From Nansenia antarctica (Eukaryota > Chordata > Actinopteri > Argentiniformes > Microstomatidae), in the NCBI GenBank assembly GCA_963989245.1, contig OZ022349.1:25969846-26033845 (forward strand): DNA of 64,000 nt, in the 5' to 3' direction. Shown here piece by piece: positions 19,962 to 32,869 of this stretch. How positions within the stretch are numbered: the stretch's first letter is position 1; every line of letters starts with the position of its first letter. Made by a program: the position numbers and the translations under genes. Under the pieces are notes generated by a model. The model was not told where the DNA came from. It worked only from the letters and a program-made list of their open reading frames with translations, and searched no databases.

Positions 19962-21308
19962 CGTGAGTGGAGGGGGGCCATGGAGGAAGTAGTGGGGGCC
20001 CACTAGGGGGGGGGCGGACATGTTAGCGGCGGGACGAGGAGGGACACACTGGCAACAAATGCGCAAGCGACCGGTATTATTCTGGGTGCAGAAATATCTC
20101 TCCAGCGGACTAAGTCACCTCTTACACACATACCGGAGCAATGACAACGCATTTACAAAGTTGTTCCCGCTCCGGGTCGTTGCTATGGCGGGTCGTTGCT
20201 ATGGCTCTAACGGCGCGAAAGGGTTTGCGCCATCGGCGCGTGCTGCCACCGTTTCTGCGCGTCACTTCACGAGGAAGCTCCAGTCGTGTGTCTCGAGGCC
20301 CCTTTGTCCCCCCCTGTAGTCATTATAACATTTTTTTTTTAAACATTAGCTTGTAGAGTTAATAATTTATTTTTGTCAATTATAATGTTCAAGGGAATAA
20401 TTTAGACACAGTAAAGTTGTTCATGCACGATTTTTCAATGTGTAGCTTTTGTTGGTTATTATTTGACCCCGCGCAATGACGTCACGAGTGATTGTTCCCC
20501 TCGGCCGTGCGTGGGGAAGCGGGGTTTTTGGGATTTTAATGCGACTTTTTTTTAAACGCCTCTCTTCCAGAGCAAACATATCAAACGAATTTTATAAAGG
20601 CCCCATCTAGTGCATTACATAACTTCGAGTGGGACGAGGCGCGTGCGCGCCCGGTTGAATGCATTTGCCAACTACTCTCTAGCTGCTATCTATAGGCGGC
20701 TGCAACTGTATGGGCAACTAGCACATAAGCTACCCGCTCCAAGTGCTGCTATTATACACAGCTTGCTTGCCTGATCACACAAATCAACAGTTATCCAAAC
20801 ACCCTACTCTCTGGCGAGCCGAACGGAAACATTGTTAGTTTGCCGAGTCTCAGCGAGTCTTAGCAATTTTTTTGCAAGTCCACCGAGAAAGAACTGCCGC
20901 TGGAAATTAAAATGAAACTGTGCTCAGATTAGGTAAATAGATTGCAACGACTTACTTTCATTTGCGTTTTTTGTGTGCAAACTGTTGGGGAACACACTGA
21001 TCTGAAATGAATGGCTGCAGGGCAGGCCCGCGTGCGTGTTTACCGGTTGCAAAGTAAGCGCGTGAGGATTTGGGATTAATAATGTCACGTTTAGCTGTGG
21101 TGGTCAGACAGACAACGAGAAGTCATGTGAGCCAAACGCGTGCGTAAAAAAAACAAAGGGAACTTGTTGTCTGCGTTAATAACGTTTCAAGCGCATCTTT
21201 TCCACGTTCATTCATTCATTTGTCCAGTAACTAACTAATGCACAGTGCCCACATCCAAGTCAAGTTGCACACGCTGAGTAAAGAGTGAACGCTTCCTTCC
21301 TTTATTCC

Positions 21309-21358
21309 ATGGAGGCTGAAACAATGCTGCTCAGTGGAGCACAAGGAAGTGGAGGGAA
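21309..21358 (+). CDS. srcap: Tentative srcap start exon
   Basis: ATG at 21309 opens MEAETMLLSGAQGSGGK and leaves in phase 2 at a weak donor GTAGTG. It joins the exon at 21419 across a 60-base intron in the only frame that stays open. Without this splice the frame meets TAG at 21360. An upstream non-coding exon could begin at 21246 after TAACTAATGCACAG. The start may lie elsewhere. Confidence 0.35.
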
Positions 21359-21870
21359 GTAGTGTGTGGTGGAGTTATGGGTTAGGGTGCTTTAACCACA
21401 ATGTCCCTTTCTCCTCAGAATATGTGCTGGGGTCCATAATCTCAGCACCCTGGAAGTGGAAAGCACAGAAGATTTGTGTCCCACACCACAGTCAGGTGAG
21501 ACACGTGGAATCCTTCGGCTTGGCTAGACGCTGGCTAGTTGGTAGTTGGACAGGTGTCTTTTCCCATACAGGGACATTATTAAATTAAATGTGGACATGT
21601 TTTGTGCAATAGCCTATGTAACATGCAGCGGTTTGCTGCCATGTTTGTTGTTGTTAAATATTCATATCCAAAATGAGTGAATACCTAGCTCCACCATGTA
21701 TTGAACTGTGTATGCATGAGTGTGTACATTCCTTGTGATGGTGATTATGGTCTGTCAGCCCCTAGTCAGGACGGCATAATGACTCCTTCTCTCCTCTCCC
21801 TCCTCTCTCTTCACTCTTATCTCCCTCCTTCCTATCTCTCCCCCCCCCTCTCTCTCTCTTTACCTATCTT

Positions 21871-21905
<35 letters not shown>

Positions 21906-24900
21906 TCCACCTTCCCTCCATCTGTGTCTCCCTCTCTCCCCCCTCTCTCTCTTCCACCTTCCCTCCCTCTCTCTCTCCTTACCTTTCTCTCCTCCACTTT
22001 CCCTCCCTCCCTCTCTCTCTCTCTCCCCCCTCTCTCTCTTTAACCTTCCCTCCCTCTCTCTCTCCTTACCTTCCCTCCCTCTCTCTCTCTCCTTACCTCT
22101 CTCTCTCTTCCACCCTCTCTCTCTTTACCTCTCTCCCCCCCTCTCTCTCCTTCCCTCCACCTCTCTCCTTACCTCTCTCTCTTCCACATTCCCTCTCTCT
22201 CTCTCTCCCACCTTCCCTCCCTCTCTCTTTCTCCCCCCCCCCTCCCTCCCAGGTGCAGTGTGTAGCCAGGCCAGCCAGGAGGGCAGGGGCTCTGGGGTGG
22301 AGGAGGTGCAGCAGGGCACCCCTCCGGCTGCTGATGTGCTGGGCGGAGGCGACCCCCCCCAGGCCGCTCAGGATGCGGTCGGGCCGTCCCAGCATGCCTT
22401 GCAGCCGGTCGCTGCTGCCGCTGCTACCCTCCTCCCGCCACCGCCATCGGTCGACACACCGGAGAGAGGCGCAGACGAGACGATATCGTCGTCTTCTTCC
22501 TCCGCGTCAGAGACTCCTCGCCCAAACGGCAACACTACTAAAGACAGCCTGGAGGAAGAGGCGTCCATGTTGGATAGGGGCACTGAGGGCGGGTCACTCC
22601 ATCACCACGGGGGATCACCACTGCTACCACCGTCATCATCATCATCTCGATCCTTCAAGGACGTTTCCGGTCTCTCTCAAGCAGAGTCGCAGTCGAGACC
22701 CCAGCTGCCTCAGTCTGGAGGGCTCTGGTCTGACGCACAGACGGACGGGGCAGTGGAAGGTTTACACTGCAGAGAGGCTGTCAGGACTGAGGGGATCCCA
22801 GCCCAGGGCCCCCCTGGTGGTGGTGGTGGTGGTGGTGGAGGTGGTGCTGGTGGTGGAGGTGGTGGTGGTGGTGAGGGGGGGGCAGACAAGGCACAGCTGC
22901 CTCCTCCTCCTCTCCCCCCCCCAGAGAGAGAGACAATGGAATATAAAGCAGAGACTGGGACAGGGGGGGAACACCCGGCCAAACATATCATCCACCTCCT
23001 CTCTGAACCCCAACCGCCACAACCCCCAAAGTGTCAGCCCTGCTCCTCCGGCTCCACAGCCGCCCCCTTTAACTCCGCCGCGGCAGTTACAGCAGACGAC
23101 GGGTTCAGAGAAGACCACGCAGAAGAAGAAGACGAGAGAGGCGACGTGGAGCAGCTCGCTCAGTTACCTCGGCCCGACGTCACAGAGGAGGAGCGGAGAA
23201 CGGGCGCTCGCCCAAACGTTGAGCTGCCTCTCCCTCTCCCTCACCCTCTCCCGGTGCCCGTTCGCAAACAAACTCACCTCCCCGCGGAGCCGGAAGTCAT
23301 CCAGCAGAACTCGAGCGCCGACTACGGAGGAGAGAGACGGGGGGCTAACGACGCGGAGGCCGCCGGGCTGCAGGAGGAGGAGGAGGCGGCTACGAGACCC
23401 GAGGCTGAGAGGGAGAGAGGAGAAGGAGCCGTCGCGCTCCAGAGTTCACACACACAGACACGAGTCGTCCCGCCGGCAGCCCCGCCGCCTGAAGTGTCCA
23501 AGACACGGACTACCCCCCCCCCAGCGCAGAGAGAGACCCACGCCGCCGGGCTCTCTGACCACCCCCCCTCCTCCTCCTCCTCTGGGAGCGGAGGTGCTAC
23601 CGACACGACCGCCGACAGAGGAGAGGTCAGAGGTCTCCAGCGGCACCCAGCCGAGGCGGAGACGGAGACGGGCGGGATAGAGGAGACGGAGGAGACGGCC
23701 ACGCCGCCCTCGTCCGGCCTTATCGTCGGATCGCAAAGCCCCGTTCTACCGGGAAGGCCGACAACGACCCCTCCTCCTGTCCACCTCTCCTGCGCAGAGC
23801 CGGGTGGCTCAGGGGGGCAGACCGATCTCTCCGCCGCAGAACCCGAGACGTCCGATCCTGACCGACGACAACCCGGGACCGAGACCCCACCGCCGATCTC
23901 CGAGCTTACGGCTCCAAGCGAGGCTCTGGTGTTTGTTATGGGTACGGAAGAGGACTCTGAGATGCTGGTGGATGGGCGTCTCCTTGCGGAGGGGGATGAC
24001 GAGAGTGGTGATAATGATGATGACGATGATGATGATGCTGCTGCTGTTGTTTATGAACTGAACTCTGAACTTTCTGCCGGGGAACCAACGTTGTTCAGCG
24101 ACTTGGGGACGGACGAGATGGAAATAGACTCGGCAGAAGCCGCCGAGGCGTTTGTGATCTGCGGCCTCGTTGAGGAGTGCGTGACGGAGGTGGTCGGCGG
24201 CGATTGCTGCGCGGAGCTGCCTCTCTCCCCCAGCTACGAGGTCAACCTGTTCGATCCTCTTTTACACGCCGAGAACTGCATGGAAGGAATGGAGGTCCAG
24301 GACCACAGCACCTCGCCGCTGTCCTCTCTCTCTCAAACAAGCCACTACCACGACAAAGCGCTCGCTGTCTCCCGACAGGACGTGAGTTCCGACGTGAGAC
24401 TTTCCGAAGCGGAGGAGGCGTGTTCAAACGTAGGGCTGCTAGAAAACCCCGCGGTCGAAAGTGCGGAGGAGGCGAGACACTTTGGTTTAGTTCAAACTGT
24501 CCCGGGGTCAGATTCAGACGCGTCCACTCTGACTGTCGGCCATCTTGGACAGACAGACACCAGTGCAGCACCTCCACCACCACCATGCCGGGAGACCACA
24601 ATAACCGTCTCACACCAGAAAGAGAAAGAGGGGGTTAATATCTCCTCCTCCTCTAATTCTCTGACTGACGCCCAAATTCTCACGGAGGCTACCCCCGTCA
24701 GTCAACGACCGAGCGTGACGGTGGCGGCGAAGCGGGCGGTCACACCTCTGAACACGACACAACGACCTGAGCCTCCCTGCGTCTCCTCTCACCAAGGGAC
24801 CAAAGATCCTCCCCCCCCCTCATGTCCAGCTCCGGACCCGACCCCGGCGCAGAAGGCCCAGGATGTTAGAGTGACCCCCCCCCCACCAACGACAACAACA

Positions 24901-25900
24901 ACAACAGCAGAGACCAAACCAGAGGCGTCCGGTTCCACAACGCTCTCCTCCTCCGGCGCCATCGACCCGAAGCTGCTGCTGATCAAACGCGGCGACACGC
25001 CCCTCCTCAAACACCCCCCCTCCCTCCTGCCGGGGGTGTCCAGGCAGCCCAACACCTCCCCCGCCACCACGAAGGCCAGTAGCCCCAGCAGTCGTAGGGA
25101 AAACATCACAACAACATCACAACAACATCACAAAAACATCACAACAACAACACCAACAACAACGTTGTCTGCTGCGGGCCACGCGGGGGGGCATGTGTGT
25201 GACCAGAGAGACCAGACGCAGGGCTCGGTCAGTAGAGGGCCACCCCCAGCCCCCCCTGTCCAGTTCCGCCCCGTCCCCAACCACCCCCCTGTCGTCGCCC
25301 AGTTCCGCCCCGTCCCCAACCCCCCCCTGACCCCCCAGCACCTGATGCCCCCCCCTCCTCCCGCCGCTCAGAGCAGATCTGGCGACAGCAAGGCGTCGGC
25401 CTTACCTCAGATTAGAACTTCCGCTGGGATGTCCAACGACATCGCCGCCGCGCCTTCCAAGCCCCCCCCCTCCCTCCTCGCTGGCCCCATGTTGCCCCCG
25501 CCGACACCGGGGATTGTGACACGCACGGACACGCCCCAGTCTTCCAGGGTTGGAACCACCACCCCCACCCCCTCTCCTGGCCAAAGCGGCCCCAGGGAGG
25601 AGGCCGTTGACGAGGAGGCTGACCACACGGGGCAGGGCAGGCCTGGAGGAGGGGGCGAGTCTGAGCTGGGCACTCCCAGTCCAGCCAAGAGCAAGGTACT
25701 CCTCTCCCTTCACATCACATCCATCCACATGGAAGATATAAAACAACATAAAGAGACAACATCATTGCCAACTTGGCCTCCCCAGACATAATAATAATAA
25801 TATGTCTGGGGAGGCCAAGTTGGCAATTATGTTGTCACTTTGTTCTGTTGTTGTTGTTGTTGTTGTTGTTTGTGTTGTGAGCTGCTGCTGAGCTAACTGC

Positions 25901-25960
<60 letters not shown>

Positions 25961-27307
25961 GTCTATCTATCTATCTATCTGTCTATCTATCTGTCTATCT
26001 GTGTATGTACTGCGTCTGTCTATCTGTCTGTCTGTCTGTCTATCTATCTACTGTATCTATCTATCTACTGTATCTATATCTATCTATCTATCTACCTACA
26101 TATCTATCTATCTACATATCTATCTATATTGATAATTACTAAATCAGGGGGTAATTCTGGCTGCTCTGTGCACAATTATGCGTGTTGATTGATCAGCCAG
26201 TGTCCCAATGTGCTCATTATCTCTAGTGAGGCCGTTGTAGGTCGACATGGAATTCAATGGGAAATGATACATTGCATTCAGCAAAAAAAAACAGAAATGT
26301 TCTTTAATAAGTACTTTAGGGTCTCCTCCTTTCGCCTGCAGTTTGGGATAATTCTGTGCTCGCGGGGCTGACCGAGTTTGCCATATAATTAATAGTCCAT
26401 AGCCTAGTTAAATGTGGCTTGTTCTGTGGTGCTGCAGTGTGTAATTTTACAATGGGGCAATTCTGTGAAATCCAGTGGAAAGAGAAGAGAGAGCTACAAT
26501 GGGAACGTTATCAGTCAGCGAGGCTTAGCAGAGCGCTCTTCTAGAGACACAGATCAGCAGGGAGGCAGTGGGCCGCTTTCACAGAGAAGGCAAGAGCCTA
26601 GTCCTGGACTAAAGACTAAACCACACTGAAGCCTAGTCCTGGACTAAACCACACTTACGCCTAATCCTAGTGTCACACCACAGGTGTCTCACATCACAGG
26701 TGTCTCACACCACAGCCAGGTGTCTCACATCACAGGTGTCTCACAGTCAGGTGTCTCACATCTCACGTGGGGTAGTGGTCGTCTAGTGGATAGTGAGTTG
26801 GACTGGTGATGGGAAGCTTGTGAGTTCAAATCCCACCTGGGAACACCACCACGAGTGAGCCCTTCAGTCAGGCACTTAGCCCTCAGTTACTCCAGGGAGG
26901 AATGTCTCTCTGTTAATCTGTAATTGTAAATCGCTTTGGATTAAAAGCGTCTGGCTAAATTCTAAATAATTCTAGGTGTGAATGAGTATGTCTCATGTAG
27001 ACCATGTTAAGTTGGCCGCATGCGTGTGTGTTTTCCAGCCCGGACAGAGCCAGGCACACAGACAGACACTGTTCTCCAAGGTAAGTGGCTGGGCTGTCAG
27101 ACAGGCAGTAGAGTCACACGGGGCAGGCCTGGTCACTGATTGGACCATCCTTCCTGTCTGACATGTTCACTATAGAGAGGGCCAGGTGCCGCCTCACACT
27201 GGGGTGATTGGGGTGGCAGGGAGGAAAATGTCACATTCCACCACATGATTAATCTGTTCTGCTGCAACACTGTGTGGGGGAAGACAGATTCACATGGTGT
27301 AGTAGGG

Positions 27308-27351
<44 letters not shown>

Positions 27352-28380
27352 GCAGATGGTTGAGTTTAAACTCTTAAAACTGTGCATGTATGTTTGCCTG
27401 TCGTTTGTTTGTGTTTTAACACTAGAACACCTACTAGAACTAGAACACCTACACCTACTATAAGAGCCGCCTCGGGGGGTCAAATGGCCATAGTCTTTAC
27501 TATGGGAAGCTGCGACTTACACACAAAGACCACTTGTTGGTGCGTCTTGTAAATTAGCCTGCCTCCTACACAGAAAAACTGCTAAATAGCTTCATACTAG
27601 CTTATCCTGATGTCATTTTGAAAATGTAAGGATACTGGGTGGTAGAACGCACATATCTAGGAAAAGTCATGAAAGGAGGGTCCTGAAATTTGATCGAGTG
27701 CGATGATAATGAATTTTTTTACTCACAGGGTCAAATGACACCACCCACAGCTGTTCTAGTGTTAAATGACCCCACCCATGGCTGTTCTAGTGTTAATGAC
27801 CCCACCCACGGCTGTTCTAGTGTTAATGACCCCACCCATGGCTGTTCTAGTGTTAATGACCCCACCCATGGCTGTTCTAGTGTTAATGACCCCACCCATG
27901 GCTGTTCTAGTGTTAATGACCCCACCCATGGCTGTTCTAGTGTTAAATGACCCCACCCACGACTGTTCTAGTGTTAATGATCCAGTCTTGTTTACCTTTT
28001 TCCTGACGACAGTTCCTTATGTCCTCCTCCACCACCACCTCTTCCTGTTTCCAGGTACGCCAGTGGATCGCTGACCGGGCCGCCACGGTAACCACGGCAA
28101 CCACGTCCCCCGCCTCCAGGTCGGCGTCCCCGTCCCCCGGCCCCTCCCCCTCCTCCTCCTGCGGGGACTGGACCCCCTCCTCTGACAGGTTTTCGCCCTT
28201 CAGGAGCCCCTACGGGAAGTTCCTGTCCCCCCCCTCCCAGAGGTTCCTGTCCCCCCCCTCCCAGAGCCCCGCTGGCTCCTCCTCCTCCCAGTCGGACCAG
28301 GCCACGCCCCCTCGCCCCCGCGCCGAGAAACACACAGACATGGCGGAGCTGGCCAAACACGTGAGTGTGTGTGGTGGTCA

Positions 28381-28429
<49 letters not shown>

Positions 28430-28759
28430 TGTTCAGACATGTGTGTGTGGTGTTCAGACGTGTGTGTGTGGTGTTTCAGACTTGTGTGTGTGTGTGGTGT
28501 TTCAGACTTGTTTGTGTGGTGTTCAGACGTGTGTGTGTGTGGTGTTTCAGACTTGTGTTTGTGGTGTTCAGACGTGTGTGTGTGTGGTGTTTCAGACTTG
28601 TGTGTGTGTGGTGTTTCAGACTAGTGAGTGTGTGGTGTTTCAGACTAGTGAGTGTGGTGTTTCAGACTAGTGAGTGTGGTGGTTCAGACTAGTGAGTGTG
28701 TGTGGTGTTTCAGACTAGTGAGTGTGTGTGGTGTTTCAGACTAGTGAGTGTGGTGGTCA

Positions 28760-28807
<48 letters not shown>

Positions 28808-31800
28808 GTGTTCAGAGTGAGTGTGTGGTGTTAGAGATGTGAGGGGGGGGGGCGCTTAGGTGGCGTAGCGGGTTAAGCGCTGACCATGTAACCGCAGGGT
28901 CCCCCGGTTCGATTCCGGCCGGAGACATATCCTGCATGTCATCCCTCCTCTCTCTCTCACCCATACTTCCTGTCTAAATCTTCACTGTAACTGTAAATAA
29001 AAAATAAAAATATGAGTGGGACTGCCCCACTCAGAAAAAATTACTTTAAAAAAGAGAGAGATGTGAGGGGGGTTCAGACGTGTATGTGTGTGTGTGTGGT
29101 GTTCAGACTTGGAGCATGTCTCTCTGCTCAGCTCTGTAACCTTTGGTCCTGAATGTCAGCTTGAAAATGTCACTAGAAAAAAAATCACTAATCACACTCA
29201 CTCCTCACTACTGACACACACTCCTCACCACTGACACTCACTACTCACCACTGACCAGTGATGTGAATAACGGCGTTAAAATAAACGGCGTTACTAACAG
29301 CGTTATTTTTTCCAGTAACGGGTAATGTAATTAATTACTATTTCCATCGTTACAACGCCGTTACCGTTACCGGTAATTCAATGCGGCGCGTTACTACTGA
29401 AGCTTCTCATTGTCATCCGACCTTAGTCACAGCTGCAAAGGTGTTTTTTGTTTGTTTGTTGGAGAGGGGGGAGGGGAGGGGCGAGACAACCGCTTAAGTG
29501 ATCATGATTGGCTATGGTAGAGAAAATGTCATGGTAAGCCAACCATAGTTCAGTGTTGTGCGGATGTTTCTACACACAAACCACACACGCGCACAGCATC
29601 ACACACACACTCAAACTATCAGAGAGATACACGCAGCAATGGCGAGTCCCGAGTGTTCTGAGGTGAACGTGGCGTTTTCACAGTGGAAGTACAGGCACTA
29701 TTTCAGTACTACTTTAAAAGCACTTCATATTGTTTAACTGTTTACTTTTGTTGTGTTGAAAATACTTGAAGTTACAGTATAGGGCTGCAACAACGAATCG
29801 ATGAAATCGATAAAAATCGATAATGAAATTTGTTGGCGACAAATTCCATTATCGATTCGTCGGGTCTTGTTCCATAACAAACCTACTTGAGTGTCGTGTT
29901 GACGCACGCCACGCTGTCTTGCGGAGCTGCCGCGGCGGCTACATTTAAATCATGGTGGAGGCGGAGAAAACGACTCGACCGAAATCGTCACATTAAAAGC
30001 TACCCTCAGCAGGGTAAGTTATACGAGTTTAACGTTGGCTGTACCCATGCCATACGTTGCGTTTTGAAGTGAGGATCATTCGTTTCACTGGCACAGCTGT
30101 AGGCCTAAGTTAGTTCTCGTTTATCTAATAGATTCTCCCTCTTAATGACCTATTGTATTTTTAGCTTGCTATTCGCATTCTATGCCTTCAGCACCGGAGT
30201 ATGCTCATAGTCACTTGTATTAAGGCCGATTTAAAGTTCTGCGTCGAATTTACGTGCGTAGCTTACGTAGCCTACGTAAGGGGTCTCGCACTTTACACTT
30301 CTACGTAGGCCACGCTGCAATTACACCGTCACATCGCTAGGTGGCAGTGTGTTTTCTATGCCCCTGTGCTGTGCCTCTTCCGGTTAGGAACTCAACGGAG
30401 CTCAAAGCTCAAAGCGGCATAATAGCGATCTTTTTGTTGTTATGCTTGTTGTAAATAAAAGTTCTATGATGCATTGAAATGACATTAAACTAAGATAATA
30501 CGATGGTTATCATAATTTTTCAAATGTTTATTAATAAGTAATTACAGAAAAAGTAAATGACATTTCTGTCATGGCTTCCGCATTTTGGCCTACGAGAGAG
30601 TCGGAATCTTGTCGGAATCATGTGCTACCAAGCGGACCAATCACAGAGCTTACGGTTGCGTAGAAACTGACGCGTTCTTACATTTTTGGAGATGTGCACG
30701 TCAACCCTATCCGTAGGCAAGGCGGGCCCACGCGGGCCGACGCAAGGCTACGGCGTCGATTTTACGCAGAAGTTTAAATCGGCCTTTAGTAAGGAGATGC
30801 ACTTGTGAGTTCTGGCGAAGCGTCAGCTAAATGACTGTAATGTAATGCGATAGCCAGTGAGTGTTTGCTCGCATTCATGAATTCAATATTGCATGACAAG
30901 TGTATTTAGCTAGCTGGCTAACATCAGTGGTAGAGCAGAGGTGATAAGCTAAAGGCTAGCTAGTGGTAGCCTACCAAGCTACCCGTGAGTTAGAGTGAGG
31001 CACTGACTGTAGCCTAGCCTATTGTATGGAGTGAGAGGACACATTGCATTGTTTTGGAGCATATCTGTTATATAAAAACATTAGTGTCTTGTCTGTAGCC
31101 TATATTGCACTTTGGGTTACTGACCTTTACATTAAGCAAAGTTATTACCTAAAACAATGCATGTATTGAGCTAGAGTTCAACTACTTTATTGAAACAATC
31201 TACCGCCATAGTCCATGGCCTGTTGTTAAACCTATTTGATGTAGCAAAGCCTTTTTTATTTATATTATTTATAATTTTTTATTAATACTTATTCATTTGC
31301 ACATGTATATGTATAGGCCTGGCTGATTTAGAAAACATAAAATAAAATTTGCAAAAGAAATCAGTTTTTTTCATTTGTATCCGATTAATTGAAAAAATAA
31401 TCGGCAGATTAATCGATTATCAAAATAATCGTTAGTTGCAGCCCTATTACAGTATGTCTACCAGTTGTCTGAAGTTGTGTGACAGTTTGATTTATTTAAT
31501 TTACAAAGATTTAAAAGCACTTCATATTGTTAAATGTTTACTTTTGTAATGAAGAAAATACTTGAAGTACAGTATGTCTACCAGTTGTGGTCTGTTGAAG
31601 TGCAATAAATATGAAAAGTTCCCTGCTGAAACCTGCTCAGAAAAAAAATATTTTCTTCCTGATAGGGACCCGCTAGCCCGCTGCACTGTGGTAAAAAGTA
31701 ACGCAATAGTTACTTTCCCTAGTAACTAGTTACTTTTATAATGAAGTAATTCAGTTACTAACTCAGTAACTTTTTGGGATAAGTAACTAGTAACTATAAC

Positions 31801-32596
31801 TAATTACTTTTTTAAAGTAACGTGCCCAACACTGCCACTGACACCCACTGCTCACCACTGACACTCACTACTCAACACTGACACACACTGCTCACCACTG
31901 ACACTCACTACTCACCACTGACACACACTGCTCACCACTGACACACACACTGACACACACTCACTACTCACCACTGACACACACTCCTCACAGTACTCTA
32001 GCCCCCCTTTTACCTCAGTTTTACCTCAGGATTGTAAGTGTCTCTGTTCCTATTGGTTACAGGATTGTAACGGTCGGTCACTGTTCCTATTGGTTACAGG
32101 ATTGTAACGGTCTCTGTTCCTATTGGTTACAGGATTGTAACGGTCTCTGTTCCTATTGGTTACAGGATTGTAACGGTCTCTGTTCACTTCCTATTGGTTA
32201 CAGGATTGTAACGGTCTCTGTTCACTTCCTATTGGTTACAGGATTGTAACGGTCTCTGTTCCTATTGGTTACAGGATTGTAACTGTCTCTGTTCCTATTG
32301 GTTACAGGATTGTAACTGTCTCTGTTCCTATTGGTTACAGGATTGTAACTGTCTCTGTTCCTTGTGTGTCTGGTTTCCTCTCAGGAGGCAGAGATCGAGC
32401 ACCGCACCTCGGCTCTGAGGCGGGAGGGCCAGTGGTCCATCAAGCGTCTGACCCGCCTCACGGAGCCCGTCCGGCCCAAGGTGCACTGGGACTACCTCTG
32501 TGAGGAGATGCAGTGGCTGTCTGCCGACTTCGCCCAGGAGAGACGCTGGAAGAGAGGGGTGGCCAGGAAGGTAGGAGAGACACTCACTCACACACA

Positions 32597-32649
<53 letters not shown>

Positions 32650-32654
32650 ACATA

Positions 32655-32736
<82 letters not shown>

Positions 32737-32750
32737 CACACATGCATATA

Positions 32751-32790
<40 letters not shown>

Positions 32791-32820
32791 GTCACACACA
32801 CATACATACTCTCACACACA

Positions 32821-32869
<49 letters not shown>

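Larger units (their letters stand above)
19585..20560 (+). promoter_or_regulatory. srcap: srcap CpG-rich promoter region
   Basis: CpG density rises sharply here compared with the flanks. The region holds two TCTCGCGAGA elements, a YY1-type site and no TATA box at a fitting place, as expected for a housekeeping chromatin gene. A probable 5' non-coding exon ends at the donor CAG|GTAGGT at 19936. The start site is not fixed by sequence alone, but probably lies between 19650 and 19900. Confidence 0.65.
29256..31834. mobile_element. hAT-like element, outer level of a nest
   Basis: Ends CAGTGATGTG (left) and its inverted counterpart CCCAACACTG (right), with CGTTAC-rich subterminal repeats. Flanked by the 8-base duplication CCACTGAC (29248-29255 and 31835-31842), typical of hAT. 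The target is itself a repeat containing CCACTGAC, so the duplication alone is weaker proof. No intact transposase; a short MASPECSEVNVAFSQWKYRH frame begins at 29639. Confidence 0.8.

Noticed and set aside
21701..23680. 659-codon frame overlapping the giant srcap exon
   Set aside because: Out of frame with the HSA-linked exon chain. It arises from a CT repeat and GC-rich shadow sequence.
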